Below are positions 17,346-26,610 of a stretch of DNA of 64,000 bases, one piece after another. Under the pieces are notes generated by a model. That model was not told the DNA's origin. It saw only the letters and a program-made list of their open reading frames with translations, and searched no databases. Numbering within the stretch: the stretch's first letter is position 1; each line of letters starts with the position of its first letter. The stretch is from Hyphomicrobium sp. (GTDB lineage Bacteria > Pseudomonadota > Alphaproteobacteria > Rhizobiales > Hyphomicrobiaceae): the NCBI GenBank assembly GCA_030148425.1, contig JASBTM010000017.1, positions 496,001-560,000 on the forward strand. The letters are read 5' to 3'. The position numbers and the translations under genes are program-made.

Positions 17346-17861
17346 TCAGGTACGGCTTTCGCCAATCGTGGGCGGCTGGGTTGCAGGGGCGACATCAAAG
17401 ACCTGCCGCGCCTTCTTCATCAGAGCCAAAAGCTCGTCGGGCTTTTCGACATCCACGGAATGGGGATATTTCGGGTCCGAACCAACGATTTTATCAGAGA
17501 CGTTGCCCTCGGAATCTATGAAGAGCGTCCGCGGCACGTATGAACCGTCCGGCTGGAACGCGCCGTTGATTTCCTTTTCCTTGTCGGCATCGACCAGGAT
17601 CATGACGAAATCCCGCGACGCCGCGACAATGGCCGGGTCCTTGAAGACCTGACGGAAGCGCTTGCACACCGAACACCACGTCGCGTGGAAGACCATAATC
17701 ACGGGGCGGCCGGTTTTGGACGATTCGTAAATGCCCGACCGCGCATCGCGCCAATTGATCTCGGCTCCGTTCCATTCGTCGGCATGGTCGGGTGCTCGCG
17801 CCTCAGCCGAAACGGTCACCGCTAAGAGCATGAGCGCAGCAGCGATAAGCGGGCGGATCAT
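17346..17861 (-). CDS. Exported thioredoxin-like protein
   Basis: 171 residues. A signal peptide (about 1-22, ending SAEARA) is followed by a thioredoxin fold: IMVFHATWCSVCKRF gives the CxxC pair C63/C66 with a Trp before it, and a cis-proline region is seen as VPRTLFIDSEG. It should be periplasmic and redox-active. The CSVC dipeptide differs from CGPC thioredoxins, so a reducing role toward a specific client such as cytochrome c maturation, or an oxidant-defence role, cannot be separated. No obvious partner is adjacent; a tRNA follows. Confidence 0.82.
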   Translation of the reverse strand: MIRPLIAAALMLLAVTVSAEARAPDHADEWNGAEINWRDARSGIYESSKTGRPVIMVFHATWCSVCKRFRQVFKDPAIVAASRDFVMILVDADKEKEINGAFQPDGSYVPRTLFIDSEGNVSDKIVGSDPKYPHSVDVEKPDELLALMKKARQVFDVAPATQPPTIGESRT

Positions 17862-17969
17862 GCCGTGTCTCCGAGCTTTAAGGGCCTTGCGTGGTCGTCA
17901 CGCGTCCGGCCAATGAAGCCAAGACCGTCGGCTTGCGCGAGTTAACACCTCGTAATCTTGGCGAATTCT

Positions 17970-18905
17970 TTATTTAACGACCACTTCGCGCGCTGCGAGG
18001 ACATTCTGATAGGCCTCGAGGTGGACAAAGGCGGTGTCGAGAAGCGGAGTAGCGATGCCGTGCACGCGGCCGCGGCGGATGATGTCCCCGACGATCTGAT
18101 CGGCTTCGATCCGGCCGCCGCGCTGGATATCGCGAAGCATCGACGCCGTAATCGTCGATGCCGGATCGGCAACGAAAGTTCGCGCGAAGTCCGTTGTTTT
18201 TGGATTGGGAGGAAAACCGTTAGCGGTGGCGACAGCGATGCACTCGTCGAGCAGTTTCGCCATGAATTGCGAACCGCCCTCGGCACGGACGATTTCGCCA
18301 ACGGATGCTCGCATCAAGCATGTCGAGGATGCGAGCGCGGCGATGAAGAACCATTTCTCCCATATCGCGGCGACGATGTTATCGGGAAAGATCACTTCGA
18401 TCCCGCGTGCGAGGGCTTCATGGAGCTTCGCCGCCGATGCCTTCTGCTCGGCAAACCGCGGCCCCATCGTCAGTGTTGATATATTTCCGAACTCGCGGAT
18501 CGTACCGTCGTCCGTCAGCGTGACGCTGATGTGGCTCAGGCCTCCGAGGACGCGAGGCGCTCCAAACGCGGCATCGAGAGCGTCGAGGTGTTTCATGCCG
18601 TTGAGGATCGGAAGAACCAAGCTCGTTTCGCCCACTGCGGGACGGATCGAATCTATCGCGTTGTCGAGATCGTAGGCTTTTACGCTGACAACGATTGCAT
18701 CATAGGGAGCATCAATTTCATCGCGGGTGATGGCTTTGACGGGCGTCTCTACGTTTCCATTCGGACTTTCGATTTTAATGCCGTCACGCGCAAGCTGTTC
18801 GCGACGCTTAGGGCGGACGAGAAATGTCACGTCGGCGCCAGCCTTAGCCAAACGGCCACCGAAATAGCCACCAGTCGCGCCGGCACCCAGGAAGAGCAGT
18901 TTCAT
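17970..18905 (-). CDS. panE: Ketopantoate reductase family (2-dehydropantoate 2-reductase)
   Basis: 311 residues. The Rossmann motif GAGATGG (residues 7-13) binds NADPH. The family pattern VSVKAYDLDNAI and LPILNGM follows, and the C-terminal helical domain carries a GG.IEADQIVGDI block. The enzyme reduces 2-dehydropantoate to pantoate for coenzyme A. Organisms often carry several paralogues, some acting on other 2-keto acids, and this gene is not next to panB or panC. ATG at 18905 begins directly at the Rossmann strand MKLLFLGAG, so the start is firm. Confidence 0.85.
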   Translation of the reverse strand: MKLLFLGAGATGGYFGGRLAKAGADVTFLVRPKRREQLARDGIKIESPNGNVETPVKAITRDEIDAPYDAIVVSVKAYDLDNAIDSIRPAVGETSLVLPILNGMKHLDALDAAFGAPRVLGGLSHISVTLTDDGTIREFGNISTLTMGPRFAEQKASAAKLHEALARGIEVIFPDNIVAAIWEKWFFIAALASSTCLMRASVGEIVRAEGGSQFMAKLLDECIAVATANGFPPNPKTTDFARTFVADPASTITASMLRDIQRGGRIEADQIVGDIIRRGRVHGIATPLLDTAFVHLEAYQNVLAAREVVVK

Positions 18906-19081
18906 CGATTTCTCGCCTCTTATTGCAATCGCTGGTGCGGCCGGGCTTACGAGCCGATCACGTTATTTTCACGATATTCGTGATTTGAAGCACGGGGAGT
19001 TGTGTGGCGGTGAGCGGGAACGATGTCTATCTCGAATTCATCAGAGGCGGCATGTGCGCCGCGCATCCTAATGGAGCTTAC

Positions 19082-19363
19082 ATGACTCGCATAATGTTAA
19101 TTGGATTGGCTGTCGCGGCCATTACCCTTCCGGCCTATGCCGACGACGCCGCAACGAACGGCAGCGCCGCCGCGGCATCCGCTGAGCTGGCTAATGCCGC
19201 GAATGCTCAGCAGGCTCGCGTTCAGCTTGCGCATCAAGGCTACACCGGCATTTCGCCGCTCTATCGCGGTGAAGGCGGCCATTGGATGGGCACGGCCGTG
19301 AAAGACGGTAAGACGGTCATCGTCGGCGTGCTGCTGCCGCAGCCACGGGATTTGACGAACTAA
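19082..19363 (+). CDS. Small secreted protein of unknown function
   Basis: 93 residues from the ATG at 19082 (GGAGC upstream). The frame opens at 19004 but residues before 19082 do not look like a signal sequence. The signal peptide is MTRIMLIGLAVAAITLPAYA with cleavage after AYA. The mature part is about 70 residues, starting with an Ala/Asn-rich helix and ending in a two-strand segment (GGHWMGTAVKDGKTVIVGVL), similar in pattern to short PepSY-like folds. I do not recognise a named family. A strong terminator follows at 19417, so it is a monocistronic gene. Confidence 0.7.
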   Translation: MTRIMLIGLAVAAITLPAYADDAATNGSAAAASAELANAANAQQARVQLAHQGYTGISPLYRGEGGHWMGTAVKDGKTVIVGVLLPQPRDLTN

Positions 19364-19416
19364 TTTGGAAGAAGACGGCGCGCCGTTTCTGGTGCGGCTA
19401 ACTCGCGTTTCATTTG

Positions 19417-19445
19417 GCGTCCTTCTCGCGAAGGACGCTTTTTTT
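19417..19445 (+). terminator. Rho-independent terminator
   Basis: A perfect 9-base stem GCGTCCTTC/GAAGGACGC with loop TCGC, followed by seven T residues. It is the strongest intrinsic terminator in the window and ends the small secreted protein's transcript. Confidence 0.93.
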
Positions 19446-19604
19446 ATAAGAAAATAAGGGGCCGGGACCGTCGGGGCAGATTGCACGAAGTAACGCATCA
19501 ATTGCGTCTCACGTATTGCCCAACGCAAAGCGAGGCATTTCCCACGGACGACGTCCGGGAAGGCGCGCGAAGCGTCGTGATATCGATAACCCGGAGACAC
19601 CCCA

Positions 19605-20525
19605 ATGAACCCCCGCATTACCTTTCTGTTCACCTTGTTGCTCTTCACCGGAAGCGGCGTCGCACAAGCCAAGCCGCACGCCATCGATCCCAACAAAGCG
19701 CCGATCGCTTCGGTCGATCGCTTCAGCGCCAAGGCCGCGCATTTGCAATTGCGTACAACGGACAATGGCATCCCCGGCCCCAACGTACCCGTCGATTTCG
19801 ACAAAGGGCCGTTTATCACCACAGGACTGTCGCCCACGACGGGCAAGCCCGTGCGCTATTATAATTTCGATGTTCAGGGCGTGACGCCCGCTCCGGTTTA
19901 CGTGCTCTATCGAAAAGGCGAAGACAAGCCGGTCGAGAGCCAGCTCGACATCGTCGACAGTCTGCCGGGGGACAAGGGCTACAACGATTTCCGGCAGGTC
20001 TACAAAGTCGTCGTGCCAGCCAACTATCTCGCCAATTCGATTACGGATTCCATCGAGATCCGGAAATCGGGCTATAAGATCGAGAAGACAAATACTCTCC
20101 GCAATATGCCCATCGTGCCTGACAAGTCGACCGCGCGTGAGCGACTGAATGGAGAGAGCGCCGAATTGCAGCGCGCGTGGTTTAAAGGGAAGGTCGCCAA
20201 GTTTTTCTTATTCAGCGAGGCCGCATTATCAGTCGCCGGGTCAGACGTTCCCGTCTCGCCGATCTACGTGACCTTCAACGTCAATCCGGACCAGCCGAAG
20301 GGCGGACCGGGTTCGGGATTCCGTGCGGAGCCTAATTCTGTTCAAACGCACAATGTTCCGGCGACGCTCCCGGGAGACGCAGCCTATTCGCCGCTTTGGT
20401 CGGTCGACGTGTACGACAATGCCGATTGGGCCAAGGTCAGCAATCTCGATACCGCGCAGAATGCCAAATTGCTCGGACCCGGTGTGGCAAACGTCAATTG
20501 CCCGATCGTGTTCGTTACGCCGTGA
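19605..20525 (+). CDS. Secreted protein of unknown function
   Basis: 306 residues. The signal peptide is MNPRITFLFTLLLFTGSGVAQA, with cleavage before KPHAI. The mature protein looks globular and beta-rich, with PVYVLYR, QVYKVVVPANY and a C-terminal Trp-containing SVDVYDNADWA segment. A single Cys lies near the end (NVNCPIVFV). It is not in a family I can name. GGAGAC precedes the ATG, and codon use is normal. A 13-base-pair hairpin follows. No operon partner. Confidence 0.75.
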   Translation: MNPRITFLFTLLLFTGSGVAQAKPHAIDPNKAPIASVDRFSAKAAHLQLRTTDNGIPGPNVPVDFDKGPFITTGLSPTTGKPVRYYNFDVQGVTPAPVYVLYRKGEDKPVESQLDIVDSLPGDKGYNDFRQVYKVVVPANYLANSITDSIEIRKSGYKIEKTNTLRNMPIVPDKSTARERLNGESAELQRAWFKGKVAKFFLFSEAALSVAGSDVPVSPIYVTFNVNPDQPKGGPGSGFRAEPNSVQTHNVPATLPGDAAYSPLWSVDVYDNADWAKVSNLDTAQNAKLLGPGVANVNCPIVFVTP

Positions 20526-20543
20526 GAACGTAAAGCAGTCGCA

Positions 20544-20575
20544 GCCATCCTGCACGTCGACGCGTGCAGGATGGC
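20544..20575. terminator. Strong hairpin between convergent genes (possible bidirectional terminator)
   Basis: A perfect 13-base stem GCCATCCTGCACG/CGTGCAGGATGGC with a 6-base loop lies 18 bases after one gene and 31 bases from the stop of convergent aspS. There is no T-run on either strand, so termination would need help or be mediated by Rho. Confidence 0.5.
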
Positions 20576-20606
20576 GAGTCAATGCGCCGACAAAATTTTT
20601 GGCAGG

Positions 20607-22424
20607 TTAGGCTTTCTTCTCCGGAGCGACGACGCGGATGGAGAGTTCGCGAAGTTGCTTCGGCGATGCCTCGCTCGGCGCGCCCATGAGAAGATCGGCG
20701 GCTTGCTGGTTCATTGGGAAGAGCGCGACCTCGCGAACAGTCTTGCCGCCCGTGAGCAGCATGACGATACGCTCGATACCCGCCGCCATGCCGCCATGGG
20801 GAGGCGCACCGTACTGGAACGCGCGGTAGAGACCGCCGAAGCGTGCCTCGACATCGGCCTTTGAAAGACCGGTGATCTCGAAAGCCTTCACCATCGTCTC
20901 AGGCACGTGGTTGCGCACCGACCCGGAAGCGATTTCGTAGCCGTTGCAGACGATGTCGTATTGGTTCGCCTTCAGCGAGAGCAGTGCATCGCGGCCGCTT
21001 TTCTCGGCGTCGGCGAGCGCTGGCCCTCCGCCCTTCGGCATCGAGAACGGATTGTGCGAGAAATCGATTTTCTTGTCTTCCTCGTTCCATTCGTAGAACG
21101 GGAAGTCGACGATCCACGCAAGCGCGAAGCGGTTTTCATCGATCAGCTTCAATTCGTGGCCGACACGATCGCGAGCAGCGCCTGCGAACTTGTAGAAGTT
21201 TGCCGGATTGCCGCCGACGAAGAAGACGGCGTCTCCGTCCTTCAGGCCAAGCTGGTTCTTGATCGCGACAGCGCGCTCCGGCCCGATGTTTTTCGCAACG
21301 GGACCGGCGCCTGCTTCGTCATTGTCGCGCCAGAAGATGTAACCGAGGCCGGGCTGGCCTTCGCCTTGCGCCCAGGAATTCATGCGGTCGCAGAAGGCGC
21401 GACTCCCGCCGGTCGGCGCGGGGATCGCCCAGATGCGCGCCTTCGCATCCTTCTCGATCATGCCGGCGAAGACCTTGAAGCCCGAGCCGCGGAAGTGATC
21501 CGTTACGTCGGCCATCTCGATGGGGTTGCGGAGGTCAGGCTTGTCTGAGCCGTACTTGGCGATCGCCGTGTCGTAGGGAATGCGCGGCCATCCCTTCGTG
21601 ACCGGCTTGCCGCCGGCGAACTCCTCGAACAGTCCGGTGATGACCGGCTCCATGGTCGAGAATACGTCTTCCTGCTCGACGAAACTCATTTCGACGTCGA
21701 GCTGATAGAATTCGCCGGGCAGGCGATCCGCACGCGGATCTTCGTCGCGGAAGCAAGGAGCGATCTGGAAATAGCGATCGAAGCCCGAGACCATCAAGAG
21801 TTGCTTGTACTGCTGAGGCGCCTGCGGCAGAGCGTAGAACTTGCCGGAGTGAATGCGGCTCGGCACCAAAAAGTCGCGCGCGCCTTCCGGGCTCGACGCC
21901 GTCAGGATCGGCGTCGGGAATTCGTTGAAGCCCTCGTCGTGCATGCGGCGGCGGATCGAGCGGGTGATCTCGAGCCGCTTCATGATAATGCCGTGGAGCG
22001 TCTCGCGGCGAAGATCAAGGAAGCGATATTGCAGGCGCAGGTCTTCCGGATAGTCAGGTTCGCCGAAAACCGGCACCGGCAATTCTTTTGCGGCGGAAAG
22101 CACTTCGATTTCAGTCGCGTAGATCTCGATCTCGCCGGTCGGCAGTTCCGCGTTTGTCGTCCCTTCCGGGCGGTTGCGGACCTTGCCGTCGATGCGGACG
22201 ACCCATTCCGAACGCAGAGTTTCGGCGACCTTGAAGGCTTGGCTATCTGGATCGGCGACGACCTGCGTCAGACCGTAATGATCACGAAGGTCGATAAACA
22301 GCACGCCACCGTGGTCGCGGACCCGATGCACCCAGCCGGAGAGGCGCACGTCGGCTCCGACGTCGCTCTTTCGAAGCGCGCCGCAGGTGTGCGAGCGATA
22401 ACGATGCTTCTTAGCCTCGGCCAT
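20607..22424 (-). CDS. aspS: Aspartyl-tRNA synthetase
   Basis: 605 residues from ATG at 22424; the in-frame extension to 22496 is not family-like. The order is: OB-fold anticodon-binding domain (about 5-110, [25 protein letters not shown]), class II catalytic core with motif 2 ([10 protein letters not shown]), bacterial GAD insertion domain (about 295-420), and motif 3 ([13 protein letters not shown]). It charges tRNA-Asp. Many alphaproteobacteria use a non-discriminating form together with GatCAB; the sequence alone cannot settle which this is. It is divergent from rnd. Confidence 0.97.
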   Translation of the reverse strand: MAEAKKHRYRSHTCGALRKSDVGADVRLSGWVHRVRDHGGVLFIDLRDHYGLTQVVADPDSQAFKVAETLRSEWVVRIDGKVRNRPEGTTNAELPTGEIEIYATEIEVLSAAKELPVPVFGEPDYPEDLRLQYRFLDLRRETLHGIIMKRLEITRSIRRRMHDEGFNEFPTPILTASSPEGARDFLVPSRIHSGKFYALPQAPQQYKQLLMVSGFDRYFQIAPCFRDEDPRADRLPGEFYQLDVEMSFVEQEDVFSTMEPVITGLFEEFAGGKPVTKGWPRIPYDTAIAKYGSDKPDLRNPIEMADVTDHFRGSGFKVFAGMIEKDAKARIWAIPAPTGGSRAFCDRMNSWAQGEGQPGLGYIFWRDNDEAGAGPVAKNIGPERAVAIKNQLGLKDGDAVFFVGGNPANFYKFAGAARDRVGHELKLIDENRFALAWIVDFPFYEWNEEDKKIDFSHNPFSMPKGGGPALADAEKSGRDALLSLKANQYDIVCNGYEIASGSVRNHVPETMVKAFEITGLSKADVEARFGGLYRAFQYGAPPHGGMAAGIERIVMLLTGGKTVREVALFPMNQQAADLLMGAPSEASPKQLRELSIRVVAPEKKA

Positions 22425-22679
22425 TGCCGGAAAACCCTTCGGTGGATGTGGGTGAAAATTGCCGCGGAAAAGCGCATGCGGGCCGCCGAAAGTCAAGGTT
22501 ACCGGCCGACAGAGGCCCGCACTGGCTCGAAGCGAAGATATTCAGGGCCTTGAAGACCTATTTCCGGGCCCTTCCTCGCTGCCCCCGGGGCAAACCGTCG
22601 CCAAAAAAGCTCCCAGATCGCGACCAAGCTGATGGCGACAACACCGAGTCCATGCGCTATAGGCGTTGCCCTGATGCGA

Positions 22680-23828
22680 ATGATTACGACCACGTCCGAA
22701 CTGTCGGCACTCTGCGATGTGCTGGCGAAAAGTGAATTTGTAGCCGTCGACACCGAATTTCTGCGCGAGCAGACGTTCTGGCCGTTGCTGTGCCTTATCC
22801 AGCTCGCAGGGCCTGAAGCCGAGGCGGTCGTCGACCCCCTCAGTCCCGGGCTCGACCTCGCGCCCTTCTATGCGCTGATGGCCAATCCGGCGGTCGTGAA
22901 GGTGTTTCACGCGGCGCGCCAGGATATCGAAATCGTCTACCTCAAGTCGGAGATCGTGCCGACGCCGGTCTTCGATACGCAGGTCGCGGCGATGGTGTGC
23001 GGATACGGCGACAGCATCAGCTACGTGAACCTCGTCAAGAAGACGGTTGGCGTCGATCTCGACAAAAGCTCGCGCTTCACCGACTGGAGCCGACGGCCGC
23101 TTTCGGAAAAGCAGCTCGATTACGCGCTCGCGGACGTGACGCATCTTCGCGACGTCTATGTGCGCCTCAAGCAGACGCTGGAAAAGACCGAGCGTACGCC
23201 GTGGCTGCAGGAAGAGATGGAAGTGCTGACCAGCCCTTCCACCTACGACGCCAAGCCTGAGAATGCGTGGCAGCGGCTGAAGCTTCGCGTCAAGGGACGC
23301 AAATCGCTCGCCGTCCTCATCGAGCTTGCGGCCTGGCGCGAGCGTCTGGCGCAATCGCTCGATGTGCCGCGCGGACGTGTGCTGCGCGACGACGCCCTTT
23401 ACGATATCGCCAATCAGTTGCCCGCGAGCGCGGATGCGCTCGGGCAGCTTCGCACGCTGTCCGATGGCTTCGCGCGGTCCCAGCGGGCGAAGGAGATCAT
23501 CGATGTCGTGAAGGCGGGCCTCGCGCGAGACCCGAAGACGCTGCCGAAGATCGAACGGAGCGAAGCGCTTTCGGCGGAAGCAAGCGCGACGCTGGAGCTT
23601 TTGAAAGTGCTGCTGAAGGCCGCCGCGGCGGAGCATGGCGTCGCGCCTCGCATCATTGCCGACAGCGACGATCTCGAGCAGCTTGCAACGTCGGACGAAG
23701 CCGACATCCTGGCGCTGCAGGGCTGGCGGCGGACGCTGTTCGGAGATGCCGCGTTGAAGCTCAAGCGCGGGGAGCTGGCGCTGACGCTCGTCGGTGGCGA
23801 AGTGCGCGCGGTACCTGCGGCAAGGTAA
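22680..23828 (+). CDS. rnd: Ribonuclease D
   Basis: 382 residues. The DEDDy exonuclease domain is seen as FVAVDTEFLRE (Asp, Glu), HAARQDIEI (Asp) and YALADVTHLRDVY (Tyr, Asp), followed by HRDC domain(s) in the C-terminal half. It trims tRNA and other RNA 3' ends. Starts at 22674 or 22680 fit the family best; an in-frame ATG at 22632 is a less likely extension. The ribosome-binding site is weak. aspS is divergent about 255 bases away. Confidence 0.94.
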   Translation: MITTTSELSALCDVLAKSEFVAVDTEFLREQTFWPLLCLIQLAGPEAEAVVDPLSPGLDLAPFYALMANPAVVKVFHAARQDIEIVYLKSEIVPTPVFDTQVAAMVCGYGDSISYVNLVKKTVGVDLDKSSRFTDWSRRPLSEKQLDYALADVTHLRDVYVRLKQTLEKTERTPWLQEEMEVLTSPSTYDAKPENAWQRLKLRVKGRKSLAVLIELAAWRERLAQSLDVPRGRVLRDDALYDIANQLPASADALGQLRTLSDGFARSQRAKEIIDVVKAGLARDPKTLPKIERSEALSAEASATLELLKVLLKAAAAEHGVAPRIIADSDDLEQLATSDEADILALQGWRRTLFGDAALKLKRGELALTLVGGEVRAVPAAR

Positions 23829-23856
23829 CTTTTCGCGGGCGAGATGAGCGGTGTTT

Positions 23857-24045
23857 CGTCATTCCCGGTCGAGTGCGCTGCAAGCGCATCGAAGAACGGG
23901 AATCCAGCGCGAAACTTGTCGAAGACGCAATATCGAGCCTTCGGCCCTTCTTATGCTGGATCCCCGAACAAGCTCGCGTTGCTCGCAATGTTCGAGGATG
24001 ACGCGGATTTTTTGATTGCGACCGCGCGCCCAACCGGGAATGACG
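23857..24045. repeat. Intergenic palindromic element with 13-base inverted ends
   Basis: CGTCATTCCCGGT at 23857-23869 is repeated inverted as ACCGGGAATGACG at 24033-24045, enclosing about 163 bases. Inside are hairpin arms near the centre (GGATCCCCGAACAAGC ... GTTCGAGGATGACGC). No gene fits. It fills most of the gap between rnd and the convergent dnaJ-like gene. Confidence 0.8.
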
Positions 24046-24049
24046 GAAG

Positions 24050-25000
24050 TTACTTCCTGCCCGGGTCGTAGGCGTGCTTCTGTCGCCATTCCGAGAAGAA
24101 GTACGATAAGCTCTCGTCGATATTCTGCGGCATCACGATCTTGACTGTCACCAGCTGATCGCCGGGATTACCGTTCTTGCCGCGCACGCCCTTGCCTTTC
24201 AGACGGAAGGTCTTGCCCGAGCTCGTGCCCTTGGGGATCGTCAACTGTACGCGCCCTGTTGGTGTCGGCACCTCGACGCGGCCGCCGAGCACCGCCTCGT
24301 CGATCGTAATCGGCAGATCCAGCAGAATGTCGTCGCCGTCACGCTTGAAATCGGGATGCAGACGAACCTTGATCTCGACTAGGGCGTCGCCCTGCTCGGA
24401 GCCCGGACTACCCGCCGCGCCTTTGCCCTTCAGGCGCAGGACCTGGCCGTCTTGGGTGCCTTCTGGCACGTTCAAATCGAGGACGCCGCCATCCGGCAGC
24501 GTCACGCGCTTCTTGGTGCCCTGGACGGCTTCGAGAAAGTCGATCTCGAGCGAATAGCGGACGTCGTGCCCGCGCGATGCAAAGCCGTGGGCCTCTCGGC
24601 GGGTTCCGGCGCTCGTCGCTCCGAAAACGTCTGAGAAGATGTCGGAAAAGCTGAAGTCGTCGAAGCCTGCTCCGGCCCCCGCGCGTCCCTCGAAGCCGCG
24701 CGCCCCGGCGCTAGACGGTCGGCGCGCTCCGCCGGCCCGTCCCCATTGCGGGCGGCGTGGATCGCCCTTCGCGTCGATCTCACCGGCGTCGTATTGGCGG
24801 CGCTTTTCGGGGTCGCTCAGAATGTCGTTTGCGGCCGTGATCTTCTTGAAACGCTCGCCAGCGGCGGCGTTGCCCGGATTAACGTCCGGATGATTGGCCT
24901 TCGCCAGCTTGCGGAACGCGCTCCGTATTTCATCCTCTGTCGCTCCGCGCGATACGCCGAGAATGTCATAGAGATCTTCCGCCATGGAGGCTGTCTTCAT
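24050..25000 (-). CDS. DnaJ/CbpA-type co-chaperone
   Basis: 316 residues from ATG at 25000 (or 24985). The N-terminal J domain (about 6-70) has the HPD motif in AKANHPDVNPGN that stimulates DnaK ATPase. A Gly/Arg-rich linker with repeated GA(G)GF..RAGAG follows. The C-terminal domain has two beta sandwiches (LPDGGVLDLNVPEGTQDGQVLRLKGKG and VEVPTPTGRVQLTIPKGTSSG). There is no zinc-finger, so it is a type II, CbpA-like J protein rather than DnaJ proper. It is the last gene of the minus-strand series, 61 bases after ppx. Confidence 0.9.
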   Translation of the reverse strand: MKTASMAEDLYDILGVSRGATEDEIRSAFRKLAKANHPDVNPGNAAAGERFKKITAANDILSDPEKRRQYDAGEIDAKGDPRRPQWGRAGGARRPSSAGARGFEGRAGAGAGFDDFSFSDIFSDVFGATSAGTRREAHGFASRGHDVRYSLEIDFLEAVQGTKKRVTLPDGGVLDLNVPEGTQDGQVLRLKGKGAAGSPGSEQGDALVEIKVRLHPDFKRDGDDILLDLPITIDEAVLGGRVEVPTPTGRVQLTIPKGTSSGKTFRLKGKGVRGKNGNPGDQLVTVKIVMPQNIDESLSYFFSEWRQKHAYDPGRK

Positions 25001-25061
25001 CCTGGGAACTTTGTCCGAGACTATCAGAAATTGTTGCGTCGCAAGCGAGGCGTAGCGCCTC

Positions 25062-26597
25062 TCAACCAGTAATTCGGATCTCCGGCCGCTTGCCAACCAG
25101 TTCAGCCAGCAAGGCGAGCCGCCGCCTCAGCCTTTCGCCGTCGAGGGCGGCATAGGCGGGCGGAATGCTCAGAACCAGGGTTCCATCTTCGTAGCTTAAG
25201 GGCGTCTGGTCGATGACCCCCGCCATACCTATCGAGAGCATATGGGCGACCCGGATGGCCGCGCCAACGATTCGCGCCCTGCGCTGGACGCGCTTGCTGA
25301 CGAGGCTGCGCAGGCGTTCCGAAAGGCCCGCACCCGCCTCGTCCGACGTCTCGTGGCGATGGAAGACCGAAAGCGCAAGAAAAATTCGGCCCTGGTGATC
25401 GACACCGCCGAGTCCGGCATGGGCGATGGTGTTAACGCTCTGCTCGCCCCTGTAGTCCGGGTGGGCGCGCCAGCCGACATCCGACAGGAGACAGGCGGCA
25501 TGACGCAGGCGGCGCTCGTCGGCGGATTCTTCCTGCGCGGGGTCGGAGAAGAGCTGATCGGTCCAGGCACACAGCTCGTAGGCGTGCTCCACCGAGCGGG
25601 CGCGAAGCGCGGCGTAATCCTCGCAGAAGCTGATCAGCGGATCGCGGGCGCGCTCGTAGGGCGGCAGCAGGCCATAGATCAGCCCTTCGCGAATGCCGAA
25701 GACCGAGAATACGACCTGGCGCGGCTCCATCTGCCGCAACAGCCGCTCGAGCACGAGGGCGCCGAACGGGAGCACCTCCCGACGCGCCCGAGCCACGCCG
25801 GTAATGCCCGGAAGATCGAACGGCTTCTTCACCTTGCGGAACTGCTCGCACAAGTCGAGCGCTTCCCGCGTGGTCAACCGATAGCCCTGCATGACGCGCA
25901 ACGGATAGTCGACCCGGTCCATCTGCATTCGAGCAAGCGCCCGCCACGTGCCGCCCACGGCGTAAAACGTCCGCCCCGCACCGTTTCTGAGCCACGGCAA
26001 GCTCGCCAGCGCGCCGTCGATGATATCCACCGCGCGCTCGATCCTGTTGCCGGTCGTGTCGATGAGGCGAAGGCCGCCGAGGGGCAGCGTCGCGGCATCG
26101 TTCAAGCGGTCTTGCGCGATGTCGATCAGCTCGAGGCTGCCACCGCCGAGATCGCCCGCCACGCCGTCAGCATCGATGAATCCCATCATGATGCCCTGCG
26201 CCGCGAGACGCGCTTCGGTCTCGCCGGACAGGACCTCGATCTTTGTGCCGATGGCCCTTTCGCCGCGCTCGATGAAATCGCGGCCGTTCTGGGCGTCACG
26301 AACCGCCGCCGTGGCGATGACGCGAATATTTTTGACGCTCAAGATGTGAGCGATCACCCGGAAGCGCGAGAGGGCGGCGAGCGCCCGTTCGACGGCTTCG
26401 AGGCCGAGGCTGCCGGTGGTCGCGACCGAGCGACCGAGACCGCAAAGAATTTTCTCGTTGAAGACGGGCGTCGGGGCGCGGACGGCGCCTTCATAGACGA
26501 CGAGGCGGACGGAGTTGGAGCCGATATCGACGACGCCGATAGGCTCCATTTCCGCGGTACGCTCATTTGCGCCCGAGAGTTCTTTCCATCGTGTCAT
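25062..26597 (-). CDS. ppx: Exopolyphosphatase / pppGpp phosphatase (Ppx/GppA)
   Basis: 511 residues. The N-terminal ASKHA-fold phosphatase begins at VVDIGSNSVRLVVYE, with the second motif GDLGGGSLELIDI, and an HD-like C-terminal domain follows. The enzyme removes phosphate from the end of polyphosphate and may hydrolyse pppGpp. The start at 26597 has GGAG upstream, 13 bases after ppk. An internal ATG at 26549 lies nearer the family start. With ppk directly upstream the two genes control polyphosphate turnover. Confidence 0.92.
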   Translation of the reverse strand: MTRWKELSGANERTAEMEPIGVVDIGSNSVRLVVYEGAVRAPTPVFNEKILCGLGRSVATTGSLGLEAVERALAALSRFRVIAHILSVKNIRVIATAAVRDAQNGRDFIERGERAIGTKIEVLSGETEARLAAQGIMMGFIDADGVAGDLGGGSLELIDIAQDRLNDAATLPLGGLRLIDTTGNRIERAVDIIDGALASLPWLRNGAGRTFYAVGGTWRALARMQMDRVDYPLRVMQGYRLTTREALDLCEQFRKVKKPFDLPGITGVARARREVLPFGALVLERLLRQMEPRQVVFSVFGIREGLIYGLLPPYERARDPLISFCEDYAALRARSVEHAYELCAWTDQLFSDPAQEESADERRLRHAACLLSDVGWRAHPDYRGEQSVNTIAHAGLGGVDHQGRIFLALSVFHRHETSDEAGAGLSERLRSLVSKRVQRRARIVGAAIRVAHMLSIGMAGVIDQTPLSYEDGTLVLSIPPAYAALDGERLRRRLALLAELVGKRPEIRITG

Positions 26598-26610
26598 TCA
26601 AGCTCCGGGT

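Noticed and set aside
19004..19081. Upstream start of the small secreted protein
   Set aside because: The extra residues would bury the signal peptide; the ATG at 19082 has a good ribosome-binding site.
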